From: Rhizobium mesoamericanum STM3625
GTDB lineage: Bacteria; Pseudomonadota; Alphaproteobacteria; Rhizobiales; Rhizobiaceae
Direction of reading: 5' to 3'
Length of the DNA: 64,000 nt
Assembly (NCBI RefSeq): GCF_000312665.1
Contig: NZ_HF536773.1
Span: forward strand, 607,582-671,581
A program made the translations under genes and the position numbers. Shown piece by piece: positions 53,426 through 62,962 of this stretch (the stretch's first letter is position 1; every line of letters starts with the position of its first letter). The notes beneath the pieces were generated by a model. That model was not told the origin of the DNA, searched no databases, and worked only from the letters and a program-made list of their open reading frames with translations.

Positions 53426-54382
53426 ATGATGAAGATCACAAGACGCGCTTTCACTGCGGTGGTGGCAGGTGCCATCGCCACACCTTTGACGCAGGGTAGA
53501 CTGGCTCATGCTGCTGACAAGGTCGTGCGTATCGGGTACCAGAAATATGGAACTCTCGTGCTTCTCAAGGGCAAAGGGACGTTGGAGAAGAAACTTGAAT
53601 CCATCGACTACAAGGTTGAATGGACCGAGTTTCCGGGCGGTCCTCAGCTCCTCGAGGCCCTGAACGCCGGTTCCGTCGATTTCGGATCGACCGGCGAAAC
53701 GCCGCCAATCTTCGCCCAGGCCGCGAACGCTCCGCTTGTCTACATCGCACACGAGCCGCCCGCCCCCCGCGGCGAAGCCATACTTGTCCCAAAGGACAGC
53801 CCCATAAAGTCCGTCGCGGAGCTGAAGGGCAAGAAGGTCGCCTTCAACAAAGGCTCGAACGTGCACTACCTGCTCGTCAAGGCGCTCGAAGAAGCCGGCT
53901 TGACCTATGAGGACGTGGAACCATCCTTCCTGGCCCCGGCCGATGGCCGCGCAGCCTTCGAAAAGGGCGCGGTGGATGCATGGGTCATCTGGGATCCCTT
54001 CCAGGCAGCTGCGGAAGTGGCGGTCGAAGCGCGAGAGCTCAGAAACGGCGAAGGCATCGTTCCCAATCATCAGTTCTATCTCGGCACCAGGGCGCTGGTC
54101 GACGGTCACGCCGACGTAATTGATGTCTTAATCGACGCCATTTCCGAGATTGACGAATGGACCAAGTCCGACACCGCGGCTGCGGCTGCCAAGCTTTCGC
54201 CGACGGTCGGGATTCCCGAACCTGTCCTCGTCAAGGCCCTCGAGCGCCAATCCTACGGGGTCAAGAGCCTAGACGACACTGTCGTCGCGCAACAGCAGAG
54301 CATCGCCGACACCTTTTTCAAGCTCAAGCTCATTCCCAAGGAAGTGACGATTGCGGACGTTGTCCGCAAGGGCAAGGCGTGA
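53426..54382 (+). CDS. ssuA: Aliphatic sulfonate ABC binding protein, SsuA-like
   Basis: A 318-residue periplasmic binding protein of the SsuA/TauA group. The signal region KITRRAFTAVVAGAIA carries a twin-arginine-like motif and ends near AHAADK. The mature part has IGYQKYGTLVLLKGKG, EFPGGPQLLEALNAGSVDFG and FAQAANAPLVYIAHE, characteristic of sulfonate-binding proteins. Neither permease nor ATPase genes follow, so it must work with a transporter encoded elsewhere or it is left over from a larger operon. Two adjacent ATGs mark the start. Confidence 0.9.
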   Translation: MMKITRRAFTAVVAGAIATPLTQGRLAHAADKVVRIGYQKYGTLVLLKGKGTLEKKLESIDYKVEWTEFPGGPQLLEALNAGSVDFGSTGETPPIFAQAANAPLVYIAHEPPAPRGEAILVPKDSPIKSVAELKGKKVAFNKGSNVHYLLVKALEEAGLTYEDVEPSFLAPADGRAAFEKGAVDAWVIWDPFQAAAEVAVEARELRNGEGIVPNHQFYLGTRALVDGHADVIDVLIDAISEIDEWTKSDTAAAAAKLSPTVGIPEPVLVKALERQSYGVKSLDDTVVAQQQSIADTFFKLKLIPKEVTIADVVRKGKA

Positions 54383-55199
54383 TGCCGTCGTCAAGATCCC
54401 TGAGCTACCGGCGTCAGCGAGAAGGCCAGGGCGCCTTCTCGCATGAGATATGGCCAAGGCGCTGGAAAGACTCCGGGGTGTTGCCCCAATAATTCACCAA
54501 GGCGCTCTTTGGGATCACCTGTCCAGGCCTTGTTGTGATGATCGGGGGCCTGGAAATGACATCTTGCGGAGGACGCATGCCGAAATCAGATCTCGATTCG
54601 ATCTGAGTGAACTGAGCGCGCGCGCTCGGGCCGGTCTTCCATCGCGGAGAGTTTGGCACGAACCGTGAAGAGCTTACGGCCGCTTCCTCGGCGGCAGGAA
54701 TGCTCATAAATCCGGGCGGCGCAAAAGGTCAGTTGTGCTGGCAGATTGCGGAGCACTGAAGTTCATAGGGTCCATTCTGAAGTGCAGGACCGGACACAGG
54801 GATTGCAAGGGCCGCGGGTTCAGTAGCCTTGACGCTATTGCTCGCGGTTAAAACCTTCTCAGCCATTCCTGATTTGAGGCGAGAATGGGAAGCGTAGCGG
54901 TCTTTTCTAGAAAGATCTGTCCGCGACCATCGCACGGCTGCCGGCCATTGGCTCCTTCGTCCTCATGGCCGAATGCTCCCAAAAAGAACGACAGAGAGAA
55001 TCCATGAGCGGGACCATAAAAGCAGAGACGACATGTTTCGCAAGACACCATATATTTAGAAAATTTTATCTATAGAATCTATGGGTTATTCTATTCCATA
55101 CGCCTGTCGATCTTAACGATGAACCTTCCAGCGTCCCGCCGAATATCGCTCGGGCTAATTCGAACTGCTGACTTTATCCAGATCAACCAGGAGATTTCC
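54383..55199. other. Long gap between ssuA-like and TauD-like genes
   Basis: There is no supported gene in about 800 bp, where ssuB/ssuC would be expected. From 55040 to 55110 the sequence turns AT-rich. It carries the palindrome TCTATAGA (55069-55076) and an inverted repeat ATAGAAT-N9-ATTCTAT (55072-55094), plausible operator and promoter elements for the TauD-like gene. The rest has protein-like fragments that could not be assigned. Confidence 0.45.
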
Positions 55200-56129
55200 A
55201 TGAGCAATCCAGTTCTCGTCAATCAGATCATTCCCGATTCCGACGTCGTGCCGCTGACCGGTCGCGTCGGAGCCGAAATCAGGGGTATCCGGCTCAGCGG
55301 AGATCTTTCGGACGCAACGGTGGCAGCCATCAATCAGCTTCTCCTGAAATACAAGGTCATCTTCTTCCGCGACCAGGGACATCTTGACGATTCCGAACAG
55401 GAAGCCTTCGCACGCCGCCTGGGCGACCTCGTGCCTCATCCAACTCAAGGTCCTGTGGCCGGCACGGCTTCCATCCTCAATCTCGATTCCAGCCGCGGCG
55501 GCGGCAGGGCCGACCAGTGGCACACCGAGGTCACCTTCGTGGATGCTTATCCGAAATTCTCGGTCCTTCGCGGCGTCGTCATTCCGGCAGCAGGCGGCGA
55601 TACGATCTGGTCCAATACCCACGCCGCATACGAAAGTCTGCCCGCGTCGCTCAAATCGCTGGCGGATAATTTATGGGCCATTCACAGCAATGCCTACGAC
55701 TACGCAGCCGTGCGCCCTGGCGCCACCGCTGAAGAGAAGAAGCATTTCGAGGAAGTTTTCACGTCGACCATCTACGAGACCGAGCATCCCGTCGTTCGTG
55801 TCCATCCCGAAACCGGCGAGAGATCGCTGCTGCTCGGCAACTTCGTTCAGCGCCTGGTCGGCCTGTCGAAGAGCGACTCCGCTAAACTCTACGAGGTGTT
55901 TCAATCCTACGTCACAGCCCCGGAAAATACCGTGCGCTGGCGCTGGAGAACCGGGGATGTCGCGATCTGGGATAACCGCGCGACCCAGCACTACGCGGTC
56001 AACGACTACGGCGACCAGCATCGGGTCGTGCGCCGCGCCACCGTTGACGGCGACGTCCCCGTCAGTGTCGACGGTCGCCGCAGCGTAACTCACGTCAAGG
56101 CCGCCAAGGCGAAAGCGAAGGCCGCGTGA
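55200..56129 (+). CDS. TauD/TfdA-family dioxygenase
   Basis: A 309-residue Fe(II)/2-oxoglutarate-dependent oxygenase of the taurine/alkylsulfatase group. The distal iron His is in RATQHYAVND and the 2OG-binding Arg in HRVVRRATVDGD. The proximal motif reads WHTEVTF, so the usual HxD is HxE. The family cleaves taurine, sulfonates or alkyl sulfates to release sulfite or sulfate. Location near ssuA supports a sulfur-scavenging role. The ATG at 55200 follows AGGAG. The Lys/Ala-rich C-terminus is unusual. Confidence 0.88.
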   Translation: MSNPVLVNQIIPDSDVVPLTGRVGAEIRGIRLSGDLSDATVAAINQLLLKYKVIFFRDQGHLDDSEQEAFARRLGDLVPHPTQGPVAGTASILNLDSSRGGGRADQWHTEVTFVDAYPKFSVLRGVVIPAAGGDTIWSNTHAAYESLPASLKSLADNLWAIHSNAYDYAAVRPGATAEEKKHFEEVFTSTIYETEHPVVRVHPETGERSLLLGNFVQRLVGLSKSDSAKLYEVFQSYVTAPENTVRWRWRTGDVAIWDNRATQHYAVNDYGDQHRVVRRATVDGDVPVSVDGRRSVTHVKAAKAKAKAA

Positions 56130-56261
56130 CCGCGGCTGGACATCGAAGCGACCATGAAATTCTAGCGCTGCCGCCGCCTCGCCTGGCTCCGCCTCGGCCG
56201 AAGATCGACCACCCGCTAAACTATCCGGCACCGGATTAGACAACAGGAATAGCAGCAAGCA

Positions 56262-56813
56262 ATGACGACATTGAATGAATTTCTCCAACAGAAGCGCGAA
56301 GCGCTCCTCGATCGGCGAGCGCGCATCAAAGCGGGCGAACTGGGGGCGGCTGCATTGAAGGCCAGTGCGAGCGCTGAAGGCCGCAGTGGCGTACGGCGTA
56401 TCAGAATTCGGGATTTTCAGGTTATTTCCGACAGTCCACCCGATTTCGCCGGCTATAATCTGGGGCCATCGTCTCCGGAACTGCTTCTCGGCGCGCTTTC
56501 GAGCTGCCTGACCCACACCTTCCTCATCCATGCTTCCGATCAGGGCGTGCCCTTGGATTCCTTGCATGCGGAGGTCTCCGCCACGATCGATCCGCGCGCA
56601 GGTGCAGAAGGACATGAAGATATTCCGGTCTATCCCCAGGAGATCAGCTACCTCGTCACGCTGGTATCTCCTGCAAGTCCCGCTGAAATCGCCAGACTGC
56701 AGGCAACCGTGGAAAAGCTCTGCCCGATCCTCAATCTCCTGAAACGCGGCAACGAGGTTCGTGGGCAGGTGGACCACCGGCAACCCGGCCATCAGACCGC
56801 AGGCGCCGATTGA
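56262..56813 (+). CDS. OsmC-family protein
   Basis: A 183-residue protein of the OsmC/Ohr superfamily. The two redox-active cysteines appear as LSSCLTHTF and EKLCPILNL. The pattern is closer to OsmC than Ohr. It would reduce organic hydroperoxides or handle reactive sulfur species, and the neighbourhood of sulfonate genes makes a link to sulfur metabolism plausible. It starts 132 bp after the dioxygenase gene on the same strand. Confidence 0.88.
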   Translation: MTTLNEFLQQKREALLDRRARIKAGELGAAALKASASAEGRSGVRRIRIRDFQVISDSPPDFAGYNLGPSSPELLLGALSSCLTHTFLIHASDQGVPLDSLHAEVSATIDPRAGAEGHEDIPVYPQEISYLVTLVSPASPAEIARLQATVEKLCPILNLLKRGNEVRGQVDHRQPGHQTAGAD

Positions 56814-57017
56814 TGGGCGATCGCGTCATTCACCGGCACGTGCTCTTGACTTCGTCTCCTTTGGCGAAACCATTGGAAGGCGGTGACTGCATAGATCTTA
56901 AAATTATGCCGCCATTCAAAGTGCTACAGCGCCCCTTTTCGCGGCTGAAAGACGGGCGGCGCTGTCCTAGATTTCAAGTCAGTCGACTATTTCATGAAGG
57001 CGGAAGGGAGATTATCG

Positions 57018-57953
57018 ATGAGGCGATTTGTGACACGCGTTGCGATGGTTTGCGGGGTGACAATCTTCTCGGCTATTGCCGTCGCCCGGGCCGACGAGCC
57101 GGGGCTTTGGAAGGTTTATAACGACGCCTTCAAGAGCGCTAAATACGTGGATCTCACCCATACGATCACCCCGAAAATCCCAGTTTGGGCAGGTTTCGGC
57201 AATTCAACCTTTTCGCCGGCAAAGGCGGGTGCGAATTTGGAAGGCTTCGCCAAGCTGGGCGACGTCTACACCTACGACACGCATGGTTTCGAAGCGACGA
57301 GCTACCTGCTGACGACTGATCAGCTCGGCACGCAGCTCGATCCGCCCGCCCATTGGGCGCCGGAATATGCCGCAATCGACGAGCTGCCGGCGACCTTCGC
57401 GGTGCGCCCGCTCGTTGTCATCTCCATCGAGGACAAGGTGAAGGTCGATCCCGGCTATCATCTGCAGGTCTCCGACATCAAGGATTTCGAGGCGAAGCAC
57501 GGAACGATTCCCGAAGGATCAGTTGTCTTCGTCCGCTCTGGCTGGTCAAAGAAATGGCCGGACCCGGCGCTTTCGACCACCACGCCTTTTCCGGGCGTCA
57601 GTCTGGATGCGCTGAAATTCCTGCATCTGCAACGCAAGATCCTGTTTCACGGTCATGAGCCGCTCGATACCGACACCACACCGAACCTCGAGGGCGAACA
57701 TTGGTTGATGCACAACGGTTTTGCACAGGCAGAAGGCGTTGCCAACCTCGATCAGGTCCCGGAAACGGGTGCATTGGTGGCGATCGGTTATCCGAAATTC
57801 GGTGGCGGGCTTGGCGGTTACGCCCGCTATATCGCCATCTGCCCCCCGGATTGGCCGCATGGCGTGACTATCGGCTCGGTGCCGGAGGCGCCGCTTGAAA
57901 AATTTGACAAGCCTCTTCACTACGATGAAGCGGCAGGCATGCGCGTTCGATAG
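57018..57953 (+). CDS. Secreted cyclase-family (kynurenine formamidase-like) protein
   Basis: A 311-residue protein with a signal peptide (cleavage near AVARADEP, about residue 25), so periplasmic. The cyclase fold is recognised from YVDLTHTITPKIPVW, VVISIEDKV, FVRSGWSKKW and EHWLMHNGFAQAEGVANLDQVP. The metal motif normally read as HxGTHxDxPxH appears as QLGTQLDPPAH, with two His replaced by Gln. It may be a subgroup with altered metal binding. ATG 57018 follows GGGAG. ATG 56994 is in frame but would hide the signal. Confidence 0.82.
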   Translation: MRRFVTRVAMVCGVTIFSAIAVARADEPGLWKVYNDAFKSAKYVDLTHTITPKIPVWAGFGNSTFSPAKAGANLEGFAKLGDVYTYDTHGFEATSYLLTTDQLGTQLDPPAHWAPEYAAIDELPATFAVRPLVVISIEDKVKVDPGYHLQVSDIKDFEAKHGTIPEGSVVFVRSGWSKKWPDPALSTTTPFPGVSLDALKFLHLQRKILFHGHEPLDTDTTPNLEGEHWLMHNGFAQAEGVANLDQVPETGALVAIGYPKFGGGLGGYARYIAICPPDWPHGVTIGSVPEAPLEKFDKPLHYDEAAGMRVR

Positions 57954-58244
57954 AACGGGCGGCTACGTCAAGACCGCTTGCCGAGCTCATTTCCTTTGCC
58001 GGGTATGCCGATACATAGGAAGATGTCCGCGTCCTGCGGCTTCGATTGCACAATGGCGAGCTCGATGACAATGATCGAGCTCGTTTTGTCGTTTCATCGA
58101 TCAGCGGTTTCGAGGGCGCGACGACGAATGCACGGTTGCAAACCGGAGCTGCGCGACCCTGTTCCGGCACGACGCTGACGGCAGGCGCCCAATCGAAACG
58201 AATTCCTGATACACCAAGGAAAAGTCAGAAGGAGGAACGCATCC

Positions 58245-59273
58245 ATGACCGGTCAACCCGTTGCCACCCGCATCGTTCTTGCATCGCGCCCATCCGGAAG
58301 GCCGGTGGCGGCGAATTTTCGGCTCGAGCGGGAGACGGTCCCGGACATCGCCGAGGGCGAGGTTCTTCTCCAGACGCTTTATCTTTCCCTTGATCCCTAC
58401 ATGCGAGGCCGCATGGACGATGCTAAATCCTATGCCAAGCCTGTCGAAATAGGCGACGTGATGGAAGGGGGCACAGTCGCGCGCGTCGTAGGCAGCCGCA
58501 ACACGGCGTTCAAGACGGGGGATACCGTCCTCTCGCATTCCGGCTGGCAGAGCTATGCGATTTCAGATGGTACGAACTTGCGAAAGCTCGATCCGGAAAC
58601 CGCGCCGATCACGACGGCACTCGGCATTCTTGGAATGCCCGGTTTCACGGCCTATGCCGGGCTTCGCAATATCGGCAAACCCAAAGCCGGCGAAACGCTT
58701 GTTGTTGCCGCAGCGAGCGGCGCGGTTGGTTCGGCGGTGGGGCAGATGGCAAAGATTTACGGTGCGCGTGTTGTCGGAATCGCGGGCGGTCCCAAGAAAT
58801 GTGAGTATCTCTGCAAAGAGCTCGGCTTCGACGCCGCCATAGATCATCATTCGAACGATTTTCCGGCAGAGCTCGCAGCCGCTTGTCCGAGCGGCATCGA
58901 TGTTTACTTCGAAAATGTGGGCGGCCACGTCTGGAACGCGGTGTTTCCGCTGCTGAACGACTTCGCGCGCATACCGGTCTGCGGGCTCATCGCGCACTAC
59001 AACGAGGGATCCTCTGTCTTGAGCGGACGTGATCAGCTTCCTGCGGCAATGCGCGCCATCCTCCGGAAAAGCCTCACCATACGAGGCTTCATACAGCGCG
59101 AATTTGCCGATCAGCGTCCTGACTTCTATCACCAGGTTGGAGCGTGGATCTCTGAAGGGCGGCTAAAGTATAAGGAAGATATCGTTGACGGACTTGAAAA
59201 CGCCCCGGAGGCTTTTCTTGGCCTGCTGGAAGGGAAGAATTTTGGAAAGCTGATCGTGCGCGTCGCTTCCTGA
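58245..59273 (+). CDS. NADP-dependent oxidoreductase, CurA/alkenal-reductase-like
   Basis: A 342-residue medium-chain reductase lacking zinc ligands. Family signatures are LSLDPYMRGRM, LGMPGFTAYAGL and the nucleotide-binding AAASGAVGSAVGQMAKIYGA, then DVYFENVGG. It belongs to the group containing CurA and leukotriene B4 12-hydroxydehydrogenase, which reduces alpha,beta-unsaturated carbonyls. The ATG is preceded by AAGGAGGA. It is likely monocistronic in the detoxification neighbourhood. Confidence 0.93.
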   Translation: MTGQPVATRIVLASRPSGRPVAANFRLERETVPDIAEGEVLLQTLYLSLDPYMRGRMDDAKSYAKPVEIGDVMEGGTVARVVGSRNTAFKTGDTVLSHSGWQSYAISDGTNLRKLDPETAPITTALGILGMPGFTAYAGLRNIGKPKAGETLVVAAASGAVGSAVGQMAKIYGARVVGIAGGPKKCEYLCKELGFDAAIDHHSNDFPAELAAACPSGIDVYFENVGGHVWNAVFPLLNDFARIPVCGLIAHYNEGSSVLSGRDQLPAAMRAILRKSLTIRGFIQREFADQRPDFYHQVGAWISEGRLKYKEDIVDGLENAPEAFLGLLEGKNFGKLIVRVAS

Positions 59274-59456
59274 AAATCGCCTCGGCGTCGCAGAAATTCT
59301 TCGAGGCAGCGGACGCAACGAAAAAGCGCGAAGAGTCGGTGGGACCGACGACGTTCCGAGCAGATCCCGGGACCGGGGCCGATCCAAGCAGGTGTCGGAC
59401 CCAGACTAACCCTGGACTAGCCCCGCCTCCACAATAGCAGGACGCGATCGAGAGCA

Positions 59457-60662
59457 ATGATACAGGCGCAAAGCATACAGCCGGCCACATGGCTTTTCGG
59501 GGCGCGCTCCTTGCGCGACTTTGGCGATGGCTTCATGGCCATCCTGTTGCCGGTCTATCTGCTCGCTTTGGGATTTTCGCCGCTGCAAGTCGGCATCATC
59601 GCGACGGCGTCCCTCTTCGGCTCTGCGCTGTTGACGATCATCATCGGCTTCCTTGGCGCGCATCATGATCTCCGCCGTTTGCTGCTGGCGGCCGCCGGCC
59701 TGATGGTTATCACTGGCGCCGTCATGCCAATGATCAACGACTATACGCTGCTACTGGCAGTCGCGTTCGCTGGTACGATCAATCCATCGGCCGGCAGTGT
59801 CAGCATCTTCGTACCGCTTGAGCATGCGGTGCTCGCCCGCGAGGTGTCCAGCATCGATCGAACAAAGATGTTCGCCCGCTATAGCCTCGCCGGGGCTCTC
59901 GCAAGCGCTGGCGGCGGGCTCGCCGCGGCCCTGCCCGACCTCATGGTGCGATTGGGGATAGTGCAATTGTCCGCCATCAAGCTGATGTTCGTTCTCTATG
60001 CGATCGTTGGCGTTCTCGGCGGCCTTCTTTATGCTCGCATACCGCCTCGCCCGATAACGCATCAAGCCGACAAACCGGCCGTACAAGGCCCCTCGCGCAA
60101 CATTATCCTGAAGCTCGCGGCTCTCTTCAGTCTCGACGCTTTCGCCGGAGGCTTCGTGGTTCAGTCGCTGCTGGCGCTCTGGCTTTTCGAGCGATTTGAT
60201 CTGTCGCTCTCCGAGGCGGCTGTGTTTTTCTTCTGGACGGGCGTGCTGTCGGCGTTCTCGTTTCCCATCGCCGCATGGCTATCGAAGCGCATTGGCCTCA
60301 TCAACACCATGGTTTTTACCCACATTCCGTCCAGCATTGCCTTGGCTCTCGCCGCGTTCGCACCAAGTTTGCCGCTGGCTGTCGGTTTGCTCCTCATTCG
60401 AGCGGCACTCTCGCAGATGGACGTGCCGACACGCTCCTCCTATGTGATGGCCGTTGTGACGGAGGCAGAGCGAGCCTCGGCCGCAAGCTTCACATCCGTG
60501 CCGCGCAGTCTTGCCGCGGCGGCGAGCCCTGCGCTCGCGGGCGCACTTTTTGCTGCGTCCTTCCGAGCCTGGCCACTCCTGATCTGCGCCGGACTGAAAA
60601 TCACCTACGACCTGCTACTGTTGCTGCAATTCCGACATCTCAAACCGCCTGAGGAACGCTGA
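59457..60662 (+). CDS. MFS transporter
   Basis: A 401-residue membrane protein with about 12 helices. It begins LFGARSLRDFGDGFMAILLP and has a second-half start KLAALFSLDAFAGGFVVQSLLALWLFERFDLS and ALSQMDVPTRSSYVMAVV near helix 10. It resembles drug-efflux-type MFS proteins, but no substrate can be assigned. There is no strong ribosome site. It follows the reductase gene by 183 bp on the same strand. Confidence 0.85.
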   Translation: MIQAQSIQPATWLFGARSLRDFGDGFMAILLPVYLLALGFSPLQVGIIATASLFGSALLTIIIGFLGAHHDLRRLLLAAAGLMVITGAVMPMINDYTLLLAVAFAGTINPSAGSVSIFVPLEHAVLAREVSSIDRTKMFARYSLAGALASAGGGLAAALPDLMVRLGIVQLSAIKLMFVLYAIVGVLGGLLYARIPPRPITHQADKPAVQGPSRNIILKLAALFSLDAFAGGFVVQSLLALWLFERFDLSLSEAAVFFFWTGVLSAFSFPIAAWLSKRIGLINTMVFTHIPSSIALALAAFAPSLPLAVGLLLIRAALSQMDVPTRSSYVMAVVTEAERASAASFTSVPRSLAAAASPALAGALFAASFRAWPLLICAGLKITYDLLLLLQFRHLKPPEER

Positions 60663-61105
60663 AGCTTTCCTTAAATGCTGAGCGCTCCCCCGAGACAACG
60701 CAGTTCGGGCCAAAGGATCTGCACTGACTTATCCGAGCCTCGAGTCCAGATGTCGTGAAATGCGGCACAATTATTGAAGGAGAATGCAGCCTAAGACCCT
60801 TCATCCAGCCGTGAGCGGGCGACGATTGCACATCGCACCACCGGTAGCGCCCGTGCACCCCATTAGCGATACCAGAAGCTTTCGACGGCGCCGCGCCGGA
60901 ATTGGAGGGCCGGCGCACCGCGCTGCTCGGCTTTTGGTCAGAGGTATAGATTCGCAAGAGCTCTTTAGTTCTCGCCTCAATGCATCAGAGATTACTTTAG
61001 GAGGCTACATCAAGGTCTGGATATCGTGCCGCTGTCGCTGTCGCTGCCGGGAACCCTTGCAACGGCTGGACTGTTTGTGAAGGTAGCTGAAGAAGGCTAC
61101 TCGTC
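60663..61105. other. Intergenic region before CYTH gene
   Basis: No supported gene. A frame at 60784-61080 has an AAGGAGA directly against its ATG but no recognisable protein features. A short CGCTGT tandem lies near 61030. Confidence 0.35.
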
Positions 61106-61597
61106 ATGGCTTTGGAAATTGAACGATAGTTCCTCGTCGTGAATGATGGATGGCGCGAAGCAGCCGGTTCAAGGCTTCACATTGTTGATCATCTGGTTGT
61201 TCAGTTTGACCTTGGAAAAGCGCGAATTCGCCTCTGCGATCATTCAGCCACGTTGACCATAAAAGGCCTGAGACGCGGCTTCACGCGAAGCGAGTATCAC
61301 CTCTCTCTATCAAATGCGGACGCCAGGTCGATGGTCGAGGAATTCGCCAAAGGCCCGGGTTTGGAAAAGTGGCGACATGAAGTCGTAATGCAGGGACTTG
61401 TTTGGCAGGTCGACGAGTATACGGGTCCCCTCATCGGTCTCGTAACGGCGGACGTTGAACTACCAGCCGAGGACCATCCATTGCCAATTCCCGATTGGGT
61501 GGGACGGGAGATCACCGGTGACCCCAGGTATTCCTCAGCTCAGCTTGCCAGCGTTGCCCGCGCGAATGAGACTGCCGCCGGGATCGATTGCCCTTAG
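61106..61597 (+). pseudogene. CYTH-domain protein interrupted by amber stop
   Basis: The CYTH (triphosphate tunnel) fold is recognised from ATLTIKGLRRG followed by EYHLSLSNADA and later EVVMQGLVWQVDEYTGPLIGLVTADVELP. The family starts with an ExExK motif, usually in a form such as EIERKFLV. Here the ATG at 61106 is followed by codons for ALEIER, then TAG at 61127-61129, then FLVVNDGW. The catalytic Lys codon has become amber. Translation could only restart at GTG 61139, giving about 152 residues without the motif. It is either a pseudogene, a sequencing error or suppressed. Confidence 0.8.
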
Positions 61598-61635
61598 AAA
61601 GAGGCTTGCAAGCTTGGCGCCTGGACGGAATAACG

Positions 61636-62276
61636 CTACCGCTCGTACTTGCGTATCAGCAGGTTCCGCAATTCCGCCAAACCAACTTTCCCACCTTCGC
61701 TTGCTCCTGAGGCAAGAAGTTCGGCGGCGATGAACGGGTGCCTGCGCACGAGCCGGCGGGCTGCCTTGAGGCAGGCAGCGATCAGGATACGTTCGACAGG
61801 TGTTCGGCCGTAGCGATTGATTACCTTGTCAACCCAGTCGCTCTTTTCAAAGTCGGGGGTTGGCTGCGGTTCCGGTGCCGGCGTCGCGGGTACTGCGGGT
61901 ACTAATGAACCACGCCGGCTCGGGAAGGGCGGTCCTCCGCCTCCTTGGGCTTCTTTGGACGCATCTTTTTTGGCAAAGCATCACGTGCGGAGTCCTTGAC
62001 AACGGACACAGCAGCCTCTGTCGCACGTGAAATTGCCTCGCCGGCGATCCCCATGGCGCGTGCGCCTTTGCGGGTTCCCGTCTTCGCCGCATCGGTGACT
62101 TCCTCGTGATCACCGATGAGAACCCCAGCCGCAGCGCCAGCTCCCGCAGTAATGGCGTTGGCAAGGACCTTACGACCAATGTCGCTGGCGAGCAGAGCCT
62201 TGAGTATTGGCGACTTGCGGATAGCTTTCGGGACCTTATAACCGGCAATCGCCTTCGGGACTTTATTTTTGGCCAT
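61636..62276 (-). CDS. Hypothetical protein, two frames joined at a slippery A6-G site
   Basis: From ATG 62276 (AAAGGAG upstream) a 124-residue basic, Ala-rich protein (MAKNKVPKAIAGYKVPKAIR, then SDIGRKVLANAITAGAGAAAGVLIG) is read to a stop at 61902-61904. At 61963-61969 it contains A AAA AAG in the phase of the dnaX -1 frameshift site. A -1 shift continues through a Pro-rich linker (PAVPATPAPEPQPTP) into an ordered-looking domain (DWVDKVINRYGRTPVERILI) ending at 61636. The family is not recognised. It is either programmed frameshifting or a one-base deletion in a single gene. Confidence 0.6.
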
Positions 62277-62962
62277 GATCGTTTTTCTCCTTTGTCCCTG
62301 AGAACTGTTAGCCCCCGAAGATCGTTCCACGGCGGTCGGATTGTTCCAATAAGGGGCTCGTTCCCTTTCCCACTCTGCCTCAGATATTCCCGTATACTTC
62401 AGCTGAGTGTGCCAAATCATCGTGTTCTGAGTGCTACTATGCGTTTGCTAGCCATGTCGGCAGCATCAACGGTCATCTCGTGAGTTTCGCCGAGTTGGAC
62501 CCTGGGCTGCGTCGTTCGGCGCCGATAACTGCGTGATCATTGATCGTTGGTGACCTTCGTTTGGGGCGGGCTGGTTGCGCCTCCTACGCCAAGGCTCCTT
62601 GCTGGCCGATGCATACCAAGCATGGGAAAAGGGGGACCCTTATTGAAGGGCGGGATCAATTCGGGCTTTGCTACGATGCCCGATAACGGTAGCTGCCTTG
62701 CAGTGGCCTTCGATGTGAAAATCGATAATCTCGGCAAGGCGCATGAGAAGCAGGACGACCGATGGCGGCTCCGCCAGCGCCACGCAAAGCCCAAAGTCTC
62801 CCTCGCTACTGGTCAGCCAGCTGATAACCCTTTATAGGACCCCCCTCATCTACCTGCTGCTCGCCAAGCTTCGCAGACGCGGCCAAGGAGCAGCTTGCAT
62901 GAAGATGACCGCCCGTTAGGCCGCAGGACCTTGCGATCACACCCGTCAGAATAAGGCATACC
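62277..62962. other. Intergenic region between hypothetical gene and arsB-like gene
   Basis: Nearly 690 bp without a supported gene. No arsR-like or other regulator is recognisable. AAGG shortly before 62963 is the only evident translation signal. Possible remnants could not be identified. Confidence 0.35.

Noticed and set aside
60784..61080. 98-codon plus-strand frame with AAGGAGA next to its ATG
   Set aside because: The ribosome site touches the start codon, the product is Arg-rich and low-complexity, and it has no family features.
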